This document shows positions 7,525 to 15,492 of a stretch of 25,233 nucleotides of DNA, piece after piece. The DNA comes from Bacillota bacterium (lineage in GTDB: Bacteria > Bacillota > Clostridia > Lachnospirales > Lachnospiraceae): positions 1-25,233 of the forward strand of contig JAEZRJ010000060.1 of the NCBI GenBank assembly GCA_023412855.1, given 5' to 3'. The translations under genes and the position numbers were made by a program. Numbering within the stretch: the first letter of the stretch is position 1; each line of letters begins with the position of its first letter. Below the pieces are notes generated by a model. That model was not told the DNA's origin. It saw nothing but the letters and a program-made list of their open reading frames with translations, and made no database searches.

Positions 7525-7714
7525 TGTTATATTAATAGGAAACACTTTGCCCCGTCAGATATATCCAATTCTAAAGCTTTTGAATTCTCTTGGAAAGGTG
7601 GATATAAAATGTTTGTTTTCTGCCAATTTCCCCGTACAAACCCAGAGCAGATATAGTCTGTTAGTAATTACAAAATAATCCTGCAATAAAACCACAAAAA
7701 AATCAAAATAAGTC

Positions 7715-7743
7715 TTGCAATATGAAAATGATTCGTGTATAAT
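7715..7743 (+). promoter_or_regulatory. Promoter of tRNA-Gln
   Basis: TTGCAA at 7715-7720, a 17-bp spacer and TATAAT at 7738-7743, about 42 bp upstream of the mature tRNA 5' end. The preceding 7525-7714 is AT-rich and holds no recognisable gene; a 15-codon ORF at 7609 is too short to call. Confidence 0.75.
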
Positions 7744-7784
7744 ACCAAAATGTAGCGTATAAAAAACGCGCTGTTAAATGGTAT

Positions 7785-7856
7785 AGGGCTATCGCCAAAC
7801 GGTAAGGCAACGGACTCTGACTCCGTCATCTCAAGGTTCGAATCCTTGTAGCCCTG
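7785..7856 (+). tRNA. tRNA-Gln (anticodon CUG)
   Basis: A 72-nt cloverleaf. Acceptor AGGGCTA (7785-7791) pairs with TAGCCCT (7849-7855), discriminator G. The D arm is GCC/GGC. The anticodon arm ACGGA-CTCTGAC-TCCGT has anticodon CTG, and the T arm CAAGG-TTCGAAT-CCTTG is perfect. CCA is not encoded. The gene is preceded by a good promoter and followed at once by a terminator, so it is a single-gene transcription unit. Its 3' half and terminator recur in decayed form at 15446-15528. Confidence 0.97.
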
Positions 7857-7863
7857 GTGGAAG

Positions 7864-7896
7864 AACTCAGTTGAGACGATCGACTGAGTTTTTTTG
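7864..7896 (+). terminator. tRNA-Gln terminator
   Basis: An 11-bp stem, AACTCAGTTGA with TCGACTGAGTT (one T-G pair), loop GACGA, then seven T residues. A strong intrinsic terminator starting 8 bases after the tRNA. Confidence 0.9.
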
Positions 7897-8226
7897 TGCC
7901 CGGAAATATAGAGAATATGCGGGGTTTGCGAAAACCATAAGGATTAGAATCTATTTGACAGTAAAATCTATGAATAATCGTTTTACGTCTTTTTACGGGT
8001 ATTTCATGCTTTTTCGAATGGATAGGTCAATTCATAGGCTAATTTGAAAAACTTATACCATGAACATATTTGCGTCTATAGTATTTGTTGTTTTAGATAT
8101 AGGTAAGGTGCCCCGGAAAGCAAAGAAAGAAAAACAGGTTAAGGAAATTTAGTATCCATTGGTCCATATGTATATTGAAAAAAATCAGTTCTTAATATAT
8201 TGGACAGAATAATATATAAAAAAGTA
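7897..8226. other. Gene-free AT-rich stretch before the sugar-operon promoter
   Basis: About 330 bases without a convincing ORF, RNA or repeat on either strand. A TTGACA occurs near 7956 but has no well-spaced -10. If this is the left arm of an inserted island, any integrase gene has been lost. Confidence 0.5.
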
Positions 8227-8254
8227 TTGACATTAAAGCATATTTTGATATAAT
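8227..8254 (+). promoter_or_regulatory. Promoter P1 of the lacI-led sugar operon
   Basis: TTGACA (8227-8232), a 16-bp spacer and TATAAT (8249-8254): near-consensus. Palindrome O1 lies 15-32 bases after the -10, over the predicted early transcribed region, so a bound repressor would block P1. A 17-nt motif beginning in this -10 (TAATGTAATCAATAAGC, 8251-8267) recurs with one mismatch at 8348-8364. Confidence 0.8.
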
Positions 8255-8268
8255 GTAATCAATAAGCG

Positions 8269-8286
8269 AAGGGGAACGTTCCCCTT
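8269..8286. promoter_or_regulatory. Operator O1 (perfect 18-bp palindrome)
   Basis: AAGGGGAACGTTCCCCTT is a perfect inverted repeat with a central CG, the form of a LacI/GalR-family operator. An identical 18-mer occurs at 8444-8461. Located just downstream of P1. Binding by the adjacent LacI-family protein is inferred. Confidence 0.85.
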
Positions 8287-8372
8287 GCAAAAAACAGTCC
8301 CTATGATGTTAAAAATATTAGGGGATTATTCTTTTAAAAAAGTTGCATAATGTTATCAATAAGCATTCCTGA

Positions 8373-8401
8373 TTGCTAAGAAGCAGATGATATGGTATAA
8401 T
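8373..8401 (+). promoter_or_regulatory. Candidate promoter P2 (extended -10)
   Basis: TTGCTA (8373-8378), a 17-bp spacer and TATAAT (8396-8401) preceded by TGG, giving an extended -10. It lies between the two operators, 43 bases ahead of O2. Confidence 0.55.
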
Positions 8402-8407
8402 AATTTC

Positions 8408-8432
8408 AAAGAAGAATAAAAGCTTCTTTTTT
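8408..8432 (+). terminator. Weak terminator-like hairpin between P2 and O2
   Basis: AAAGAAG (8408-8414) pairs with CTTCTTT (8423-8429) around an eight-base loop, followed by more T residues. The stem is short and AT-rich, so this may be only a spurious fold. Confidence 0.3.
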
Positions 8433-8443
8433 ATTTCCGCTTG

Positions 8444-8461
8444 AAGGGGAACGTTCCCCTT
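8444..8461. promoter_or_regulatory. Operator O2 (identical 18-bp palindrome)
   Basis: Exact second copy of the O1 palindrome, centre to centre 175 bp apart, 75 bp upstream of the lacI-family start. Two identical sites flanking P2 would allow looping or roadblock repression; this is inference. Confidence 0.85.
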
Positions 8462-8535
8462 TCAAAATTCAAATCTTCTGAATAAGCAAATAAAACAAAA
8501 AACAGCAGAATCAGAAATGTAAAAGGAGAAAACAT

Positions 8536-9537
8536 ATGGCGACAATTATTGATGTAGCAAAACTGGCAGGAGTTTCCAAAACAACCGTATCAAGGTATTT
8601 AAATGCGCAGGACAGCGGGCATATGTCTGCTGAAACGAAAGAACGTATTAAGAAAGCGATCAAAGAACTGAATTATTCACCGAATAATGTAGCAAGAAGC
8701 TTGAAGGGGAAGGCGACAAAGGTTATCGGCCTAGTGGTGAACGACCTGACAAACCCGTTTTTTCTTCATATGGTACAAGGAATAGAAGCAGAACTGAGGG
8801 ATTCGGAATATAACATTTTAATGTGTGATTCCAATCTGGATATAAATAAGGAGATCGAATGTCTTAAGATGCTGGAGCAGAGAAGGATCGACGGAATCCT
8901 TATAGTAGGTGTGAATCTTCCGGTACAGCATCTGATGGACATCAATATTCAGGTTCCAATCGTGCTTCTTGAAAGAGATTCCGGTGATAGTAAGTTTGAT
9001 TCCGTGAAGATTGATAATTACTACGGAGCCTATGCTGCAGTCGAATATCTGGTGGAAAAGGGATACAAAAAGATTGCTCATATCAGAGGTATTCAGGCAT
9101 CTATGATGGCAGTGAAAAGAAAAGAAGCTTATGAGGATTGTTTGAAAGCACATGGATTTGAATATAAAGAGGAGTATGAAGCAGATGGTTATTATCAGTT
9201 GGAAGGTGGATATTCCGCAATGGAGAAGCTGATGAATCTGTCGGACCGTCCGGATGCAGTTTTTTGTGCAAATGATATGTCGGCAATCGGAGCGCTGCGC
9301 TATCTTATAGAACATGATTATAAAGTGCCGGAAGATATGGCACTGGTTGGATACGATGATATTACGGTTGCTCCGCTTGTAACACCTCCGTTGACGACTG
9401 TAAGACAGCCTGTTATGGAACTAGCCAAAATTGCTACTCAGGTATTGCTGGAAAGAATGAGTATGAAGGATGAAACAGATTATGTCCCCCGTTCCATTGT
9501 ACTTAACTCCGAGCTGGTGATACGAAAATCAACATGA
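8536..9537 (+). CDS. LacI-family transcriptional regulator
   Basis: 333 aa. The N-terminal LacI helix-turn-helix is textbook: TIIDVAKLAGVSKTTVSRYLN at residues 3-23, followed by the hinge NYSPNNVARSLKGKATKVIGLVV. The rest is a periplasmic-binding-like effector domain with NPFFLHMVQGIE, a CANDMSAIGALRYL segment and a C-terminal GYDDITVAPLVTPPLTTVRQP typical of the family. AAAAGGAG lies just before ATG 8536. It is the first gene of a plus-strand operon encoding a peptidase, a sugar ABC importer and accessory proteins. Two identical palindromes upstream make autoregulated, inducer-relieved repression likely. The inducer is unknown and is probably the imported sugar or a derivative. Confidence 0.95.
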   Translation: MATIIDVAKLAGVSKTTVSRYLNAQDSGHMSAETKERIKKAIKELNYSPNNVARSLKGKATKVIGLVVNDLTNPFFLHMVQGIEAELRDSEYNILMCDSNLDINKEIECLKMLEQRRIDGILIVGVNLPVQHLMDINIQVPIVLLERDSGDSKFDSVKIDNYYGAYAAVEYLVEKGYKKIAHIRGIQASMMAVKRKEAYEDCLKAHGFEYKEEYEADGYYQLEGGYSAMEKLMNLSDRPDAVFCANDMSAIGALRYLIEHDYKVPEDMALVGYDDITVAPLVTPPLTTVRQPVMELAKIATQVLLERMSMKDETDYVPRSIVLNSELVIRKST

Positions 9538-9564
9538 TCTAAATAAAGTTAACAGGAGGATTAA

Positions 9565-10710
9565 ATGGAGGTAGCAGAAACCTGCATAGAGATGCAGAAA
9601 AACTGGAAACAGATTATTGATTATGGCCCCAGGCCATTTGGATCTGATTCGGTAAAAGAATGCAGTCGGTATTTACATAGTGAAATGAAAAAGATAACAC
9701 CTTCTGCATTTGTTGAAAGCTACGATTTTCCTGCATGGAAACCAGGAAGTTGGGACTTGCGGATAGTAAGTCCACAAAAAAGGAAACTGGATTCTTACCT
9801 TTTTCTGGGAAGCGGCGCTTCTAAAGGCTTTGAAGGAAAAGTGATTTTTGCAGGACACAATCGAATTTGGAACATGTATGTATGGAACCGCTATGCGGTA
9901 GTGGACGAAACGGGCCAGATAACAGCATACATTACTGTTCGGGGAAACGGGGAAGCAATACCGCAGATGTTGTTTACCGGAGAAAGCGAAATACCGCATT
10001 TTATAGTAGGCTGTGAAGAAGCGGATTTCTTTGCAGAGGCTGCAGACAATAATGTTATTGTAAGGGGCTATGCCGAAACGGAAAAGTTGCCGGAAGCACA
10101 ATGTCATAACATAGTAGGACTTCTGGGTGACAATAAGAAGAAAATGGTCATCTGTGCGCATTATGATACGGTTTATAATACGCCCGGTGCATATGATAAT
10201 TCATCGGGGGCCGCAGTTCTTTTGGAAATTGGAAGAAGACTTACAAGAGATTATGAGCTGAATATGCAGATAGAGCTGTTACTGACCGATGGTGAGGAGT
10301 ACAATCTGGTAGGTTCCAGACAACGGTATAAGAAATGCAGCGACGATGAGATTTCAATGGTTTTGTGCATTGACGGTGTGGGTAGAGATGATGTTCTGGA
10401 GGTATGGAGCGGCCCGGAACCTTTTGAAAGAGAAATAAGGCAGATTTTTACAAAAAGTAGAAAAAATCTCACTACTATATATAAATGTCCGCCGCCGCCC
10501 GGAAGCGATCAAGAGCCGTATTACTCGGCAGGGATACCGGCATGTATGCTCACTTTTAATGATCAGGGGATTTTACATTCACCAAAGGATATCTATGAAG
10601 AAAGTAAATTAAAAAACATGTATGTGATGACAGACATTTCACTGGAGCTTTTGGAACAGTTGAATGTAGTTAAAAAAATCACCCCAAATTTAAAGGAGGA
10701 AGAAGTATGA
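9565..10710 (+). CDS. M28-family zinc aminopeptidase-like protein
   Basis: 381 aa without a signal peptide, so cytoplasmic. The C-terminal half has the complete co-catalytic zinc set of peptidase family M28: H199 and D201 (AHYDT), D211 (YDNSSG), E244/E245 (TDGEEYN), D270 (CIDGVGRD) and H338 (ILHSPKD). The N-terminal part (YGPRPFGSDSVKECSRYLHSEMKK) is also typical of M28 proteins, and an inserted domain spans roughly residues 60-180. M28 enzymes remove N-terminal amino acids or act on amide-type substrates. The start ATG 9565 has AGGAGG upstream. Its stop overlaps the start of the sugar-binding lipoprotein gene (ATGA), so it belongs to the transporter operon. An M28 enzyme in a sugar-uptake operon is unusual and suggests an aminoacyl- or amide-linked sugar substrate, which is speculative. 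Confidence 0.88.
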   Translation: MEVAETCIEMQKNWKQIIDYGPRPFGSDSVKECSRYLHSEMKKITPSAFVESYDFPAWKPGSWDLRIVSPQKRKLDSYLFLGSGASKGFEGKVIFAGHNRIWNMYVWNRYAVVDETGQITAYITVRGNGEAIPQMLFTGESEIPHFIVGCEEADFFAEAADNNVIVRGYAETEKLPEAQCHNIVGLLGDNKKKMVICAHYDTVYNTPGAYDNSSGAAVLLEIGRRLTRDYELNMQIELLLTDGEEYNLVGSRQRYKKCSDDEISMVLCIDGVGRDDVLEVWSGPEPFEREIRQIFTKSRKNLTTIYKCPPPPGSDQEPYYSAGIPACMLTFNDQGILHSPKDIYEESKLKNMYVMTDISLELLEQLNVVKKITPNLKEEEV

Positions 10711-11720
10711 AAAAGGCAATGGCGGTAATGGCAGCAGTAATTACAATGACGATGTTAATTACAGGATGCGGAGGACAGACAGCAGAAACAAGGGAAGCGG
10801 AGGCACAGGCAGGCACGGAGGCAGAATCGGAAACGGCGAAAGCTGTCGAGGCGTCAGATACGGAGAAAAAGGTGATAGGAGTAACCCTTATGACGCTGCA
10901 ATATGAATTTTTTCAGGACATGAAAGCAGGAATCGAAGCAGCAGCTGGAAGCGATTATGATATTGTGTTCAATGATCCGGCTTTGGACTTGCAGAGCCAG
11001 ATAGATGCAATTGAAAATTTCTGTGCTCAGGGTGTGGATGCTATTATTCTGAACGCAGTAGACCCTGCAGGAATCGTGACTGCATTAGAGACGGCGGAAG
11101 AAAAAAATATCCCGGTAATTACCGTGGATATGAAACCGAGCGATGGCAAATTTGAGACATATATAGGTTCTGACAACTATCTGGGTGGTGAACTGGCAGC
11201 AAGATGGGCGGCGAAGAAACTAATTGCGGGCAAAGAGAATGCAAAAATAGTAGTGCTCACCAATCCTCTTTCTTCTTCTGCAATTGAACGAGCGGATGGT
11301 TTCAAAAACACAATCAAAGAATTGATGCCGGAAGCAGAGATTGTGGCGGAGCAGGGAGCGGATACAAGAGAAGCATTTATGAGTACGATGGAAGATCTTT
11401 TAACAGCTAATAAAGAAATAGATTTGGTTTTTGCTTATAGCGCTCAGGGTGGGCTTGGTGCATATGATGCGATTCAAGCAGCAGGCAGAGAGAACTCAGT
11501 GGCAGTAATTGGTTTTGATGCAAGTGAAGAGGAACAGACTGCAATAGCAGAAAATGGTTCTTATAAGGGAAGCATTATCCAGTTTCCAGATAAGTTGGGT
11601 GAAACATGTGTGGACAGTGTAATTCGTGTATTGAATGGAGAAACGCTGGATGCAGAAATAGGAGTAGAGGTAGGTATTTATACAGCAGACGGAATTTTAT
11701 ATTTGAAAGATTTACAGTAA
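10707..11720 (+). CDS. Sugar ABC transporter substrate-binding lipoprotein (RbsB-like)
   Basis: 337 aa. The N-terminus has a lipoprotein signal peptide with lipobox LITGC; C21 is the predicted lipidated cysteine, followed by an Ala/Glu/Thr-rich linker. The mature domain is a periplasmic-binding protein of the ribose/galactose type (Peripla_BP_4): VIGVTLMTLQYEFFQDMKAGIEAAA, then DLQSQIDAIENFCAQGVDAIILNAVDP, IGSDNYLGGELAARWAAKK and VIGFDASEEEQTAIAENG. It captures the sugar outside the membrane and hands it to the RbsC/RbsA-type transporter encoded downstream. The start overlaps the peptidase stop. The exact sugar cannot be read from sequence. Confidence 0.93.
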   Translation: MKKAMAVMAAVITMTMLITGCGGQTAETREAEAQAGTEAESETAKAVEASDTEKKVIGVTLMTLQYEFFQDMKAGIEAAAGSDYDIVFNDPALDLQSQIDAIENFCAQGVDAIILNAVDPAGIVTALETAEEKNIPVITVDMKPSDGKFETYIGSDNYLGGELAARWAAKKLIAGKENAKIVVLTNPLSSSAIERADGFKNTIKELMPEAEIVAEQGADTREAFMSTMEDLLTANKEIDLVFAYSAQGGLGAYDAIQAAGRENSVAVIGFDASEEEQTAIAENGSYKGSIIQFPDKLGETCVDSVIRVLNGETLDAEIGVEVGIYTADGILYLKDLQ

Positions 11721-11757
11721 GTATAGGGTTTCCGGTAGAGAAAATGGAGAAAAAATT

Positions 11758-12156
11758 ATGAAAAAAATTGGGTTATTGCATGGGGAATTATCAAAAGTAA
11801 TTGCAGAACTGGCACATGAGGATATTATTCTCATCGGCGATGCCGGAATGCCTGTGCCTCAAGGTACTAAATTCATAGATTTAGCAATAGTAAATGGAGT
11901 ACCATCTTTTATTGATGTGTTAAGTGCGGTTATGAGTGAGATGCTCATTGCGAAAGGCATAATAGATAAAGAGCAAGCGGAAGTAAGCCCTCATATGGGT
12001 AAGAAAATAAGAGAAACGGTAGGTGATGCCTTTCCTCTGGAAATCATGCCTCATGCAGAGGTAAAGAAGTTATCCGGACGGGCGAAAGCGGTAATACGGA
12101 CAGGAGAGTTCACTCCGTACGCCAATATTATTTTAGAAGCAGGCTGTTTATTTTAA
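11758..12156 (+). CDS. rbsD: RbsD-family sugar mutarotase (D-ribose pyranase)
   Basis: 132 aa, full length for the RbsD/FucU family. Motifs: LLHGELSKVIAELAHEDIILIGDAGMPVP (conserved histidines and Asp), HMGKKIRETVGD, and the C-terminal RTGEFTPYANIILEAGCLF, where the TPYAN segment forms part of the active site. RbsD interconverts pyranose and furanose forms of ribose before phosphorylation by ribokinase. No ribokinase gene is found in this operon, so the kinase is elsewhere or the substrate is handled differently. A weak GGAG ribosome binding site precedes ATG 11758. It lies between the binding-protein and ATPase genes. Confidence 0.92.
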   Translation: MKKIGLLHGELSKVIAELAHEDIILIGDAGMPVPQGTKFIDLAIVNGVPSFIDVLSAVMSEMLIAKGIIDKEQAEVSPHMGKKIRETVGDAFPLEIMPHAEVKKLSGRAKAVIRTGEFTPYANIILEAGCLF

Positions 12157-12175
12157 ATAAAAGGGTGGTGAGCAA

Positions 12176-13666
12176 GTGGCAAATGAATATATTTTGGAGT
12201 TTCAGGGAATCTGCAAAGCCTTTTCCGGTGTTAAGGCCTTAGACGATATTAGTTTTAAAATAAAGAAAGCAGAGATTCATGCCTTGATGGGAGAAAACGG
12301 AGCTGGAAAATCAACACTTATGAAGATTTTATCCGGGGCTTACACAAAAGATGCAGGAGAAATTCTGTTCAATGGGGAAGTGGTACAGATTCGAAATACC
12401 GTAGACTCGGAAAAAATGGGAATAGCGATTATATATCAGGAGTTAAACCTGATTCCGGATCTTTCGGTGGCAGAGAATATATTTCTGGGAAGATATCCGA
12501 AGAAAAGCGGGTTTTTAGACTGGAAAACAATGAATAAAAATGCAGCTGGCATACTTGAAATGATGGATGTGCAGATTGATACGAGAGCAGCCGTTTCTTC
12601 TCTCAGTGTGGCACAGCAGCAGATGGTGGAAATAGCAAAAGCCATTTCGCTTAATTCCAACGTATTGATAATGGATGAGCCTACGTCAACGCTTACCGAC
12701 GGTGAAACAAGGAAATTATTTCAGGTTATCAGCAATCTTAAAAGTCGCGGAATTACGATGGTTTACATTAGTCATCGAATGGAAGAAATATTTGAAATCT
12801 GCGATTCCTATACGGTTATGAGGGACGGTGCCTATATTACTACCGGGAAAATAAGTGATGTAACAGTTGAGGATTTGATTGAATATATGGTTGGTCGGTC
12901 TTTATCCCAAGTTTTTCCCCAAAAAAAGAATAAGCCGGGAGATATCGTACTAGAAGCAGAGCATATCAGTAACGGAGCAGAAGTAAAGGATGTTTCCTTT
13001 ACTTTAAGAAAGGGAGAAATATTGGGATTTGCCGGACTGGTAGGAGCCGGAAGAACGGAAACGCTGAAAGCTATCTTCGGCGCGGACAAGAAAGCCAAAG
13101 GAAAAATAAAGATAAACGGGAAAAACATGATGATTCGCTCGCCCCAGGATGCTATACGATGTGGTATCGGTTTTGTGCCGGAGGACAGAAAACGGGAAGG
13201 GCTTATCACCGAACTGTCGGTTCTTGACAATATTGTAATGGCAAAGCCCGAAAATGCAATGATCAAGGGATTTTTTTCTCTGAAAAAAGCAAAGGATATT
13301 TGCAGGGAATATATAAAAAGCTTGCTTATAAAGACACCTTCTGAGAAACAATATGCTAAGTTTTTAAGCGGAGGAAACCAGCAGAAGGTAGTATTGGCAA
13401 AGTGGCTGAACTGTGCTCCGGATATTATCGTTTTGGATGAGCCCACAAGAGGCATTGATATTAATGCAAAAATGGAAATTTATAATATTGTGGTGAGGTT
13501 GGCAGAGGAAGGGAAATCTATTATTTTGGTTTCTTCTGAAATGCCCGAAATTATCGGTTTATGTGACAGGGTGAATGTTATGTGTGAAGGAAAAGTAACA
13601 GGTGTTCTCGAAAAAGAGGAACTTACACAACAGAAAATTATGCTTTTGGCAGCAGGAGGCAAATAA
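12176..13666 (+). CDS. rbsA: Sugar ABC transporter ATP-binding protein (RbsA-like, two ABC domains)
   Basis: 496 aa with duplicated ABC cassettes, the mark of RbsA/MglA ATPases. First cassette: Walker A GENGAGKST (residues 39-47), signature region LSVAQQQMVEIAKA, Walker B LIMDEPTS. Second cassette: a degenerate P-loop GLVGAGRTETLKAIFG, an intact signature LSGGNQQKVVLAKWL and Walker B IIVLDEPTRGIDI. The altered second P-loop is normal for this family. It uses a GTG start at 12176 after AGGGTGGTG. The stop is one base from the permease start. It powers uptake with the RbsC-like permease, on the cytoplasmic side of the membrane. Confidence 0.95.
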   Translation: MANEYILEFQGICKAFSGVKALDDISFKIKKAEIHALMGENGAGKSTLMKILSGAYTKDAGEILFNGEVVQIRNTVDSEKMGIAIIYQELNLIPDLSVAENIFLGRYPKKSGFLDWKTMNKNAAGILEMMDVQIDTRAAVSSLSVAQQQMVEIAKAISLNSNVLIMDEPTSTLTDGETRKLFQVISNLKSRGITMVYISHRMEEIFEICDSYTVMRDGAYITTGKISDVTVEDLIEYMVGRSLSQVFPQKKNKPGDIVLEAEHISNGAEVKDVSFTLRKGEILGFAGLVGAGRTETLKAIFGADKKAKGKIKINGKNMMIRSPQDAIRCGIGFVPEDRKREGLITELSVLDNIVMAKPENAMIKGFFSLKKAKDICREYIKSLLIKTPSEKQYAKFLSGGNQQKVVLAKWLNCAPDIIVLDEPTRGIDINAKMEIYNIVVRLAEEGKSIILVSSEMPEIIGLCDRVNVMCEGKVTGVLEKEELTQQKIMLLAAGGK

Positions 13667-13667
13667 A

Positions 13668-14612
13668 GTGCAAAAAGAAAAGAGTACAAAACTGAATATA
13701 AACTGGAATGACATGGGAATCTTTATTATTCTTGCTCTGCTTATAGTAATTCTTTCTGTTATCAGACCTGTTTTTTTGTCAACAGACAATATAATTAATG
13801 TTATTCGCCAGGTCACTATGGTGGCAATTATTGGAATCGGCATGTCATTTGTGTTAATATCCGGTGAAATTGATTTGAGTGTAGGCTCCATTTGCGCTTT
13901 ATCGGGTATTATAGTTACTCTGTGCCTGCGTGAAGGAATGAATTTGTTTGTATCTATAGTACTGGCATTAGGAACTGCGGCTCTGTGCGGAGTAATAAAT
14001 GGTTCTATACATGTGTTTGCGAAGATACCCTCCTTTATCGTTACGATGGGCATGTTGAATATAGCGAGAGGAATTGTGCTCGTTATTACAAATTCTTATT
14101 CTATTACGGGGCTTCCGAGTAGCTTTAAGGTAATCGGGAGAGGATATTTGGGCCCGATACCGGTACCGGTTATTATTATGGCAGTGTGTTATGTGATTGG
14201 TTTTATTGTACTTAAATATACGAAGTTTGGCAGGAGTGCATATTCTATCGGAGGTAATATTGATGCGGCGAAGTTATCGGGTATTCCTGTGGCGAAGAAT
14301 AAAATATTAATATATATCATATGCGGAGTTACAGCGGGTATCGCGGGAATTATTTTATCTTCAAGAATGTTTTCGGGCCAGCCAAGTGCGGGAAGTGGTC
14401 TGGAACTAGATGCCATAGCTGCTTGTGTAATCGGCGGAACCAGTACAACTGGAGGAAAGGGAAGGCTTTGGGGCACTTTTCTAGGTGCACTTATTATGGG
14501 AATCATTACAAATGGAATGAATTTAATGAATATTTCCACGAACTGGCAGCTTATTGTACAGGGACTGATTATTATTATTGCGGTTGGTTTAGATAGGATT
14601 AAGGAAAGTTAA
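13668..14612 (+). CDS. rbsC: Sugar ABC transporter permease (RbsC-like)
   Basis: About 314 aa from GTG 13668, chosen because AGGAGG (13654-13659) lies eight bases upstream and the gene then starts right after the rbsA stop. A longer frame from ATG 13602 would run inside rbsA. It is a polytopic membrane protein with 8-10 hydrophobic helices. Family motifs: MGIFIILALLIVILSVIRPVFL, ISGEIDLSVGSICALSGI, IPSFIVTMGMLNIARGI, GRSAYSIGGNIDAAKLSGI and AIAACVIGGTSTTGGKGRLWGT. These belong to the BPD_transp_2 family used by ribose, xylose and galactose importers. A single permease gene implies a homodimeric channel. Confidence 0.94.
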   Translation: MQKEKSTKLNINWNDMGIFIILALLIVILSVIRPVFLSTDNIINVIRQVTMVAIIGIGMSFVLISGEIDLSVGSICALSGIIVTLCLREGMNLFVSIVLALGTAALCGVINGSIHVFAKIPSFIVTMGMLNIARGIVLVITNSYSITGLPSSFKVIGRGYLGPIPVPVIIMAVCYVIGFIVLKYTKFGRSAYSIGGNIDAAKLSGIPVAKNKILIYIICGVTAGIAGIILSSRMFSGQPSAGSGLELDAIAACVIGGTSTTGGKGRLWGTFLGALIMGIITNGMNLMNISTNWQLIVQGLIIIIAVGLDRIKES

Positions 14613-14666
14613 TATATGGTAGTTGTATTGTGACGAAAGCTTAAACGTGTAGGAAGGAGAATTTGT

Positions 14667-15416
14667 ATGGACAAAATTAAAGTACTTTTTGCGGGAGAAT
14701 CATGGTTTTTTACGACAATAGAAACAAAAGGATTTGATCAGTTTACCATTGGAGGGTATGAGACGGAAATAGGCAGGATTAAGGCGTTTATGGAGGGCTA
14801 TGCGGAAATTACCCATATACCTTCACATCAGGTACTGCAGGATTTTCCTACTGACGTGGAGGAACTTAAGAAATATGATGTGGTGATTATTAGTGATGTG
14901 GGAGCGAATACTTTTTTGCTGCATCCTGACACCTTTTTCAGGGGTAAAACGACTCCTAACCGTCTTCAGGCAATTGCAGACTATGTAAAGCAAGGAGGAG
15001 CTTTTGGCATGATGGGCGGCTATATGACCTTTATGGGGTTTGAAGGGAAAGGTAAGTGGAAGGGAACGCCTATTGAAGAAATACTGCCAGTTACTATGAT
15101 GCAGGGTGATGATAGAGAGGAACATCCGGAGGGTATTAGAATTACTATTGAGAATAAGGAACATCCGGTTCTGAATGGCTTACCGAAGGAATGGCTTCCG
15201 CTTCTTGGTTATAATAAACTGTTTGCGAAAGAGGATGCCGATGTTGTAGTATCTTATAAAGGTGATCCGATTCTGTCCCTTGCGGAATGCGGAGAAGGAA
15301 GGACATTTGCATGGGCCAGTGACTGTGCACCTCATTGGATGCCGGCAGAATTCTGTGAATCGGATTGTAATAAAAAATTGTGGGAAAATATTTTAGACTG
15401 GGTAACAAAAAGATAA
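14667..15416 (+). CDS. ThuA / GATase1-like family protein
   Basis: 249 aa matching the putative glutamine amidotransferase (GATase1_like) group, related to ThuA. Segments: KVLFAGESWFFTTIETKGFDQF at the N-terminus, YDVVIISDVGANTFLLHP, YVKQGGAFGMMGGYMTFMGF (the nucleophile-elbow region of class I amidotransferases), then HPVLNGLPKEW and GRTFAWASDCAPHW. At the elbow the sequence reads GGAFGMMGGY, so the usual catalytic Cys of glutaminases is not present; a glutaminase role is unlikely. ThuA-like proteins occur in sugar-catabolism loci, often with unknown chemistry. AAGGAG precedes ATG 14667. Last gene of the operon, ended by the terminator at 15493. Confidence 0.8.
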   Translation: MDKIKVLFAGESWFFTTIETKGFDQFTIGGYETEIGRIKAFMEGYAEITHIPSHQVLQDFPTDVEELKKYDVVIISDVGANTFLLHPDTFFRGKTTPNRLQAIADYVKQGGAFGMMGGYMTFMGFEGKGKWKGTPIEEILPVTMMQGDDREEHPEGIRITIENKEHPVLNGLPKEWLPLLGYNKLFAKEDADVVVSYKGDPILSLAECGEGRTFAWASDCAPHWMPAEFCESDCNKKLWENILDWVTKR

Positions 15417-15445
15417 AATCAGCGGAAATGTGCCCAATTTATAAT

Positions 15446-15490
15446 GGACTCTGACGCTGTCATCTCAAGGTCCGAATCCTTTTAGCCCTG
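15446..15490 (+). pseudogene. Decayed 3' half of tRNA-Gln(CUG)
   Basis: GGACTCTGAC through TAGCCCTG matches the last part of the tRNA-Gln at 7785-7856 with only a few substitutions (in the anticodon stem, T loop and acceptor). The 5' half is absent and the anticodon stem is broken, so it cannot be a working tRNA. It is followed by a terminator resembling that of the intact tRNA. Together they look like the far-end duplication left by insertion at a tRNA 3' end, or a decayed tandem tRNA copy. Confidence 0.85.
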
Positions 15491-15492
15491 GT

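Noticed and set aside
7609..7656. 15-codon ORF with a good Shine-Dalgarno upstream of tRNA-Gln
   Set aside because: Too short and without any other sign of being a gene; likely chance.
12832..13455. A 207-codon minus-strand frame inside the sugar ATPase gene
   Set aside because: Antisense to a complete RbsA-like protein; the Phe/Ser/Ile-rich composition is typical of a shadow.
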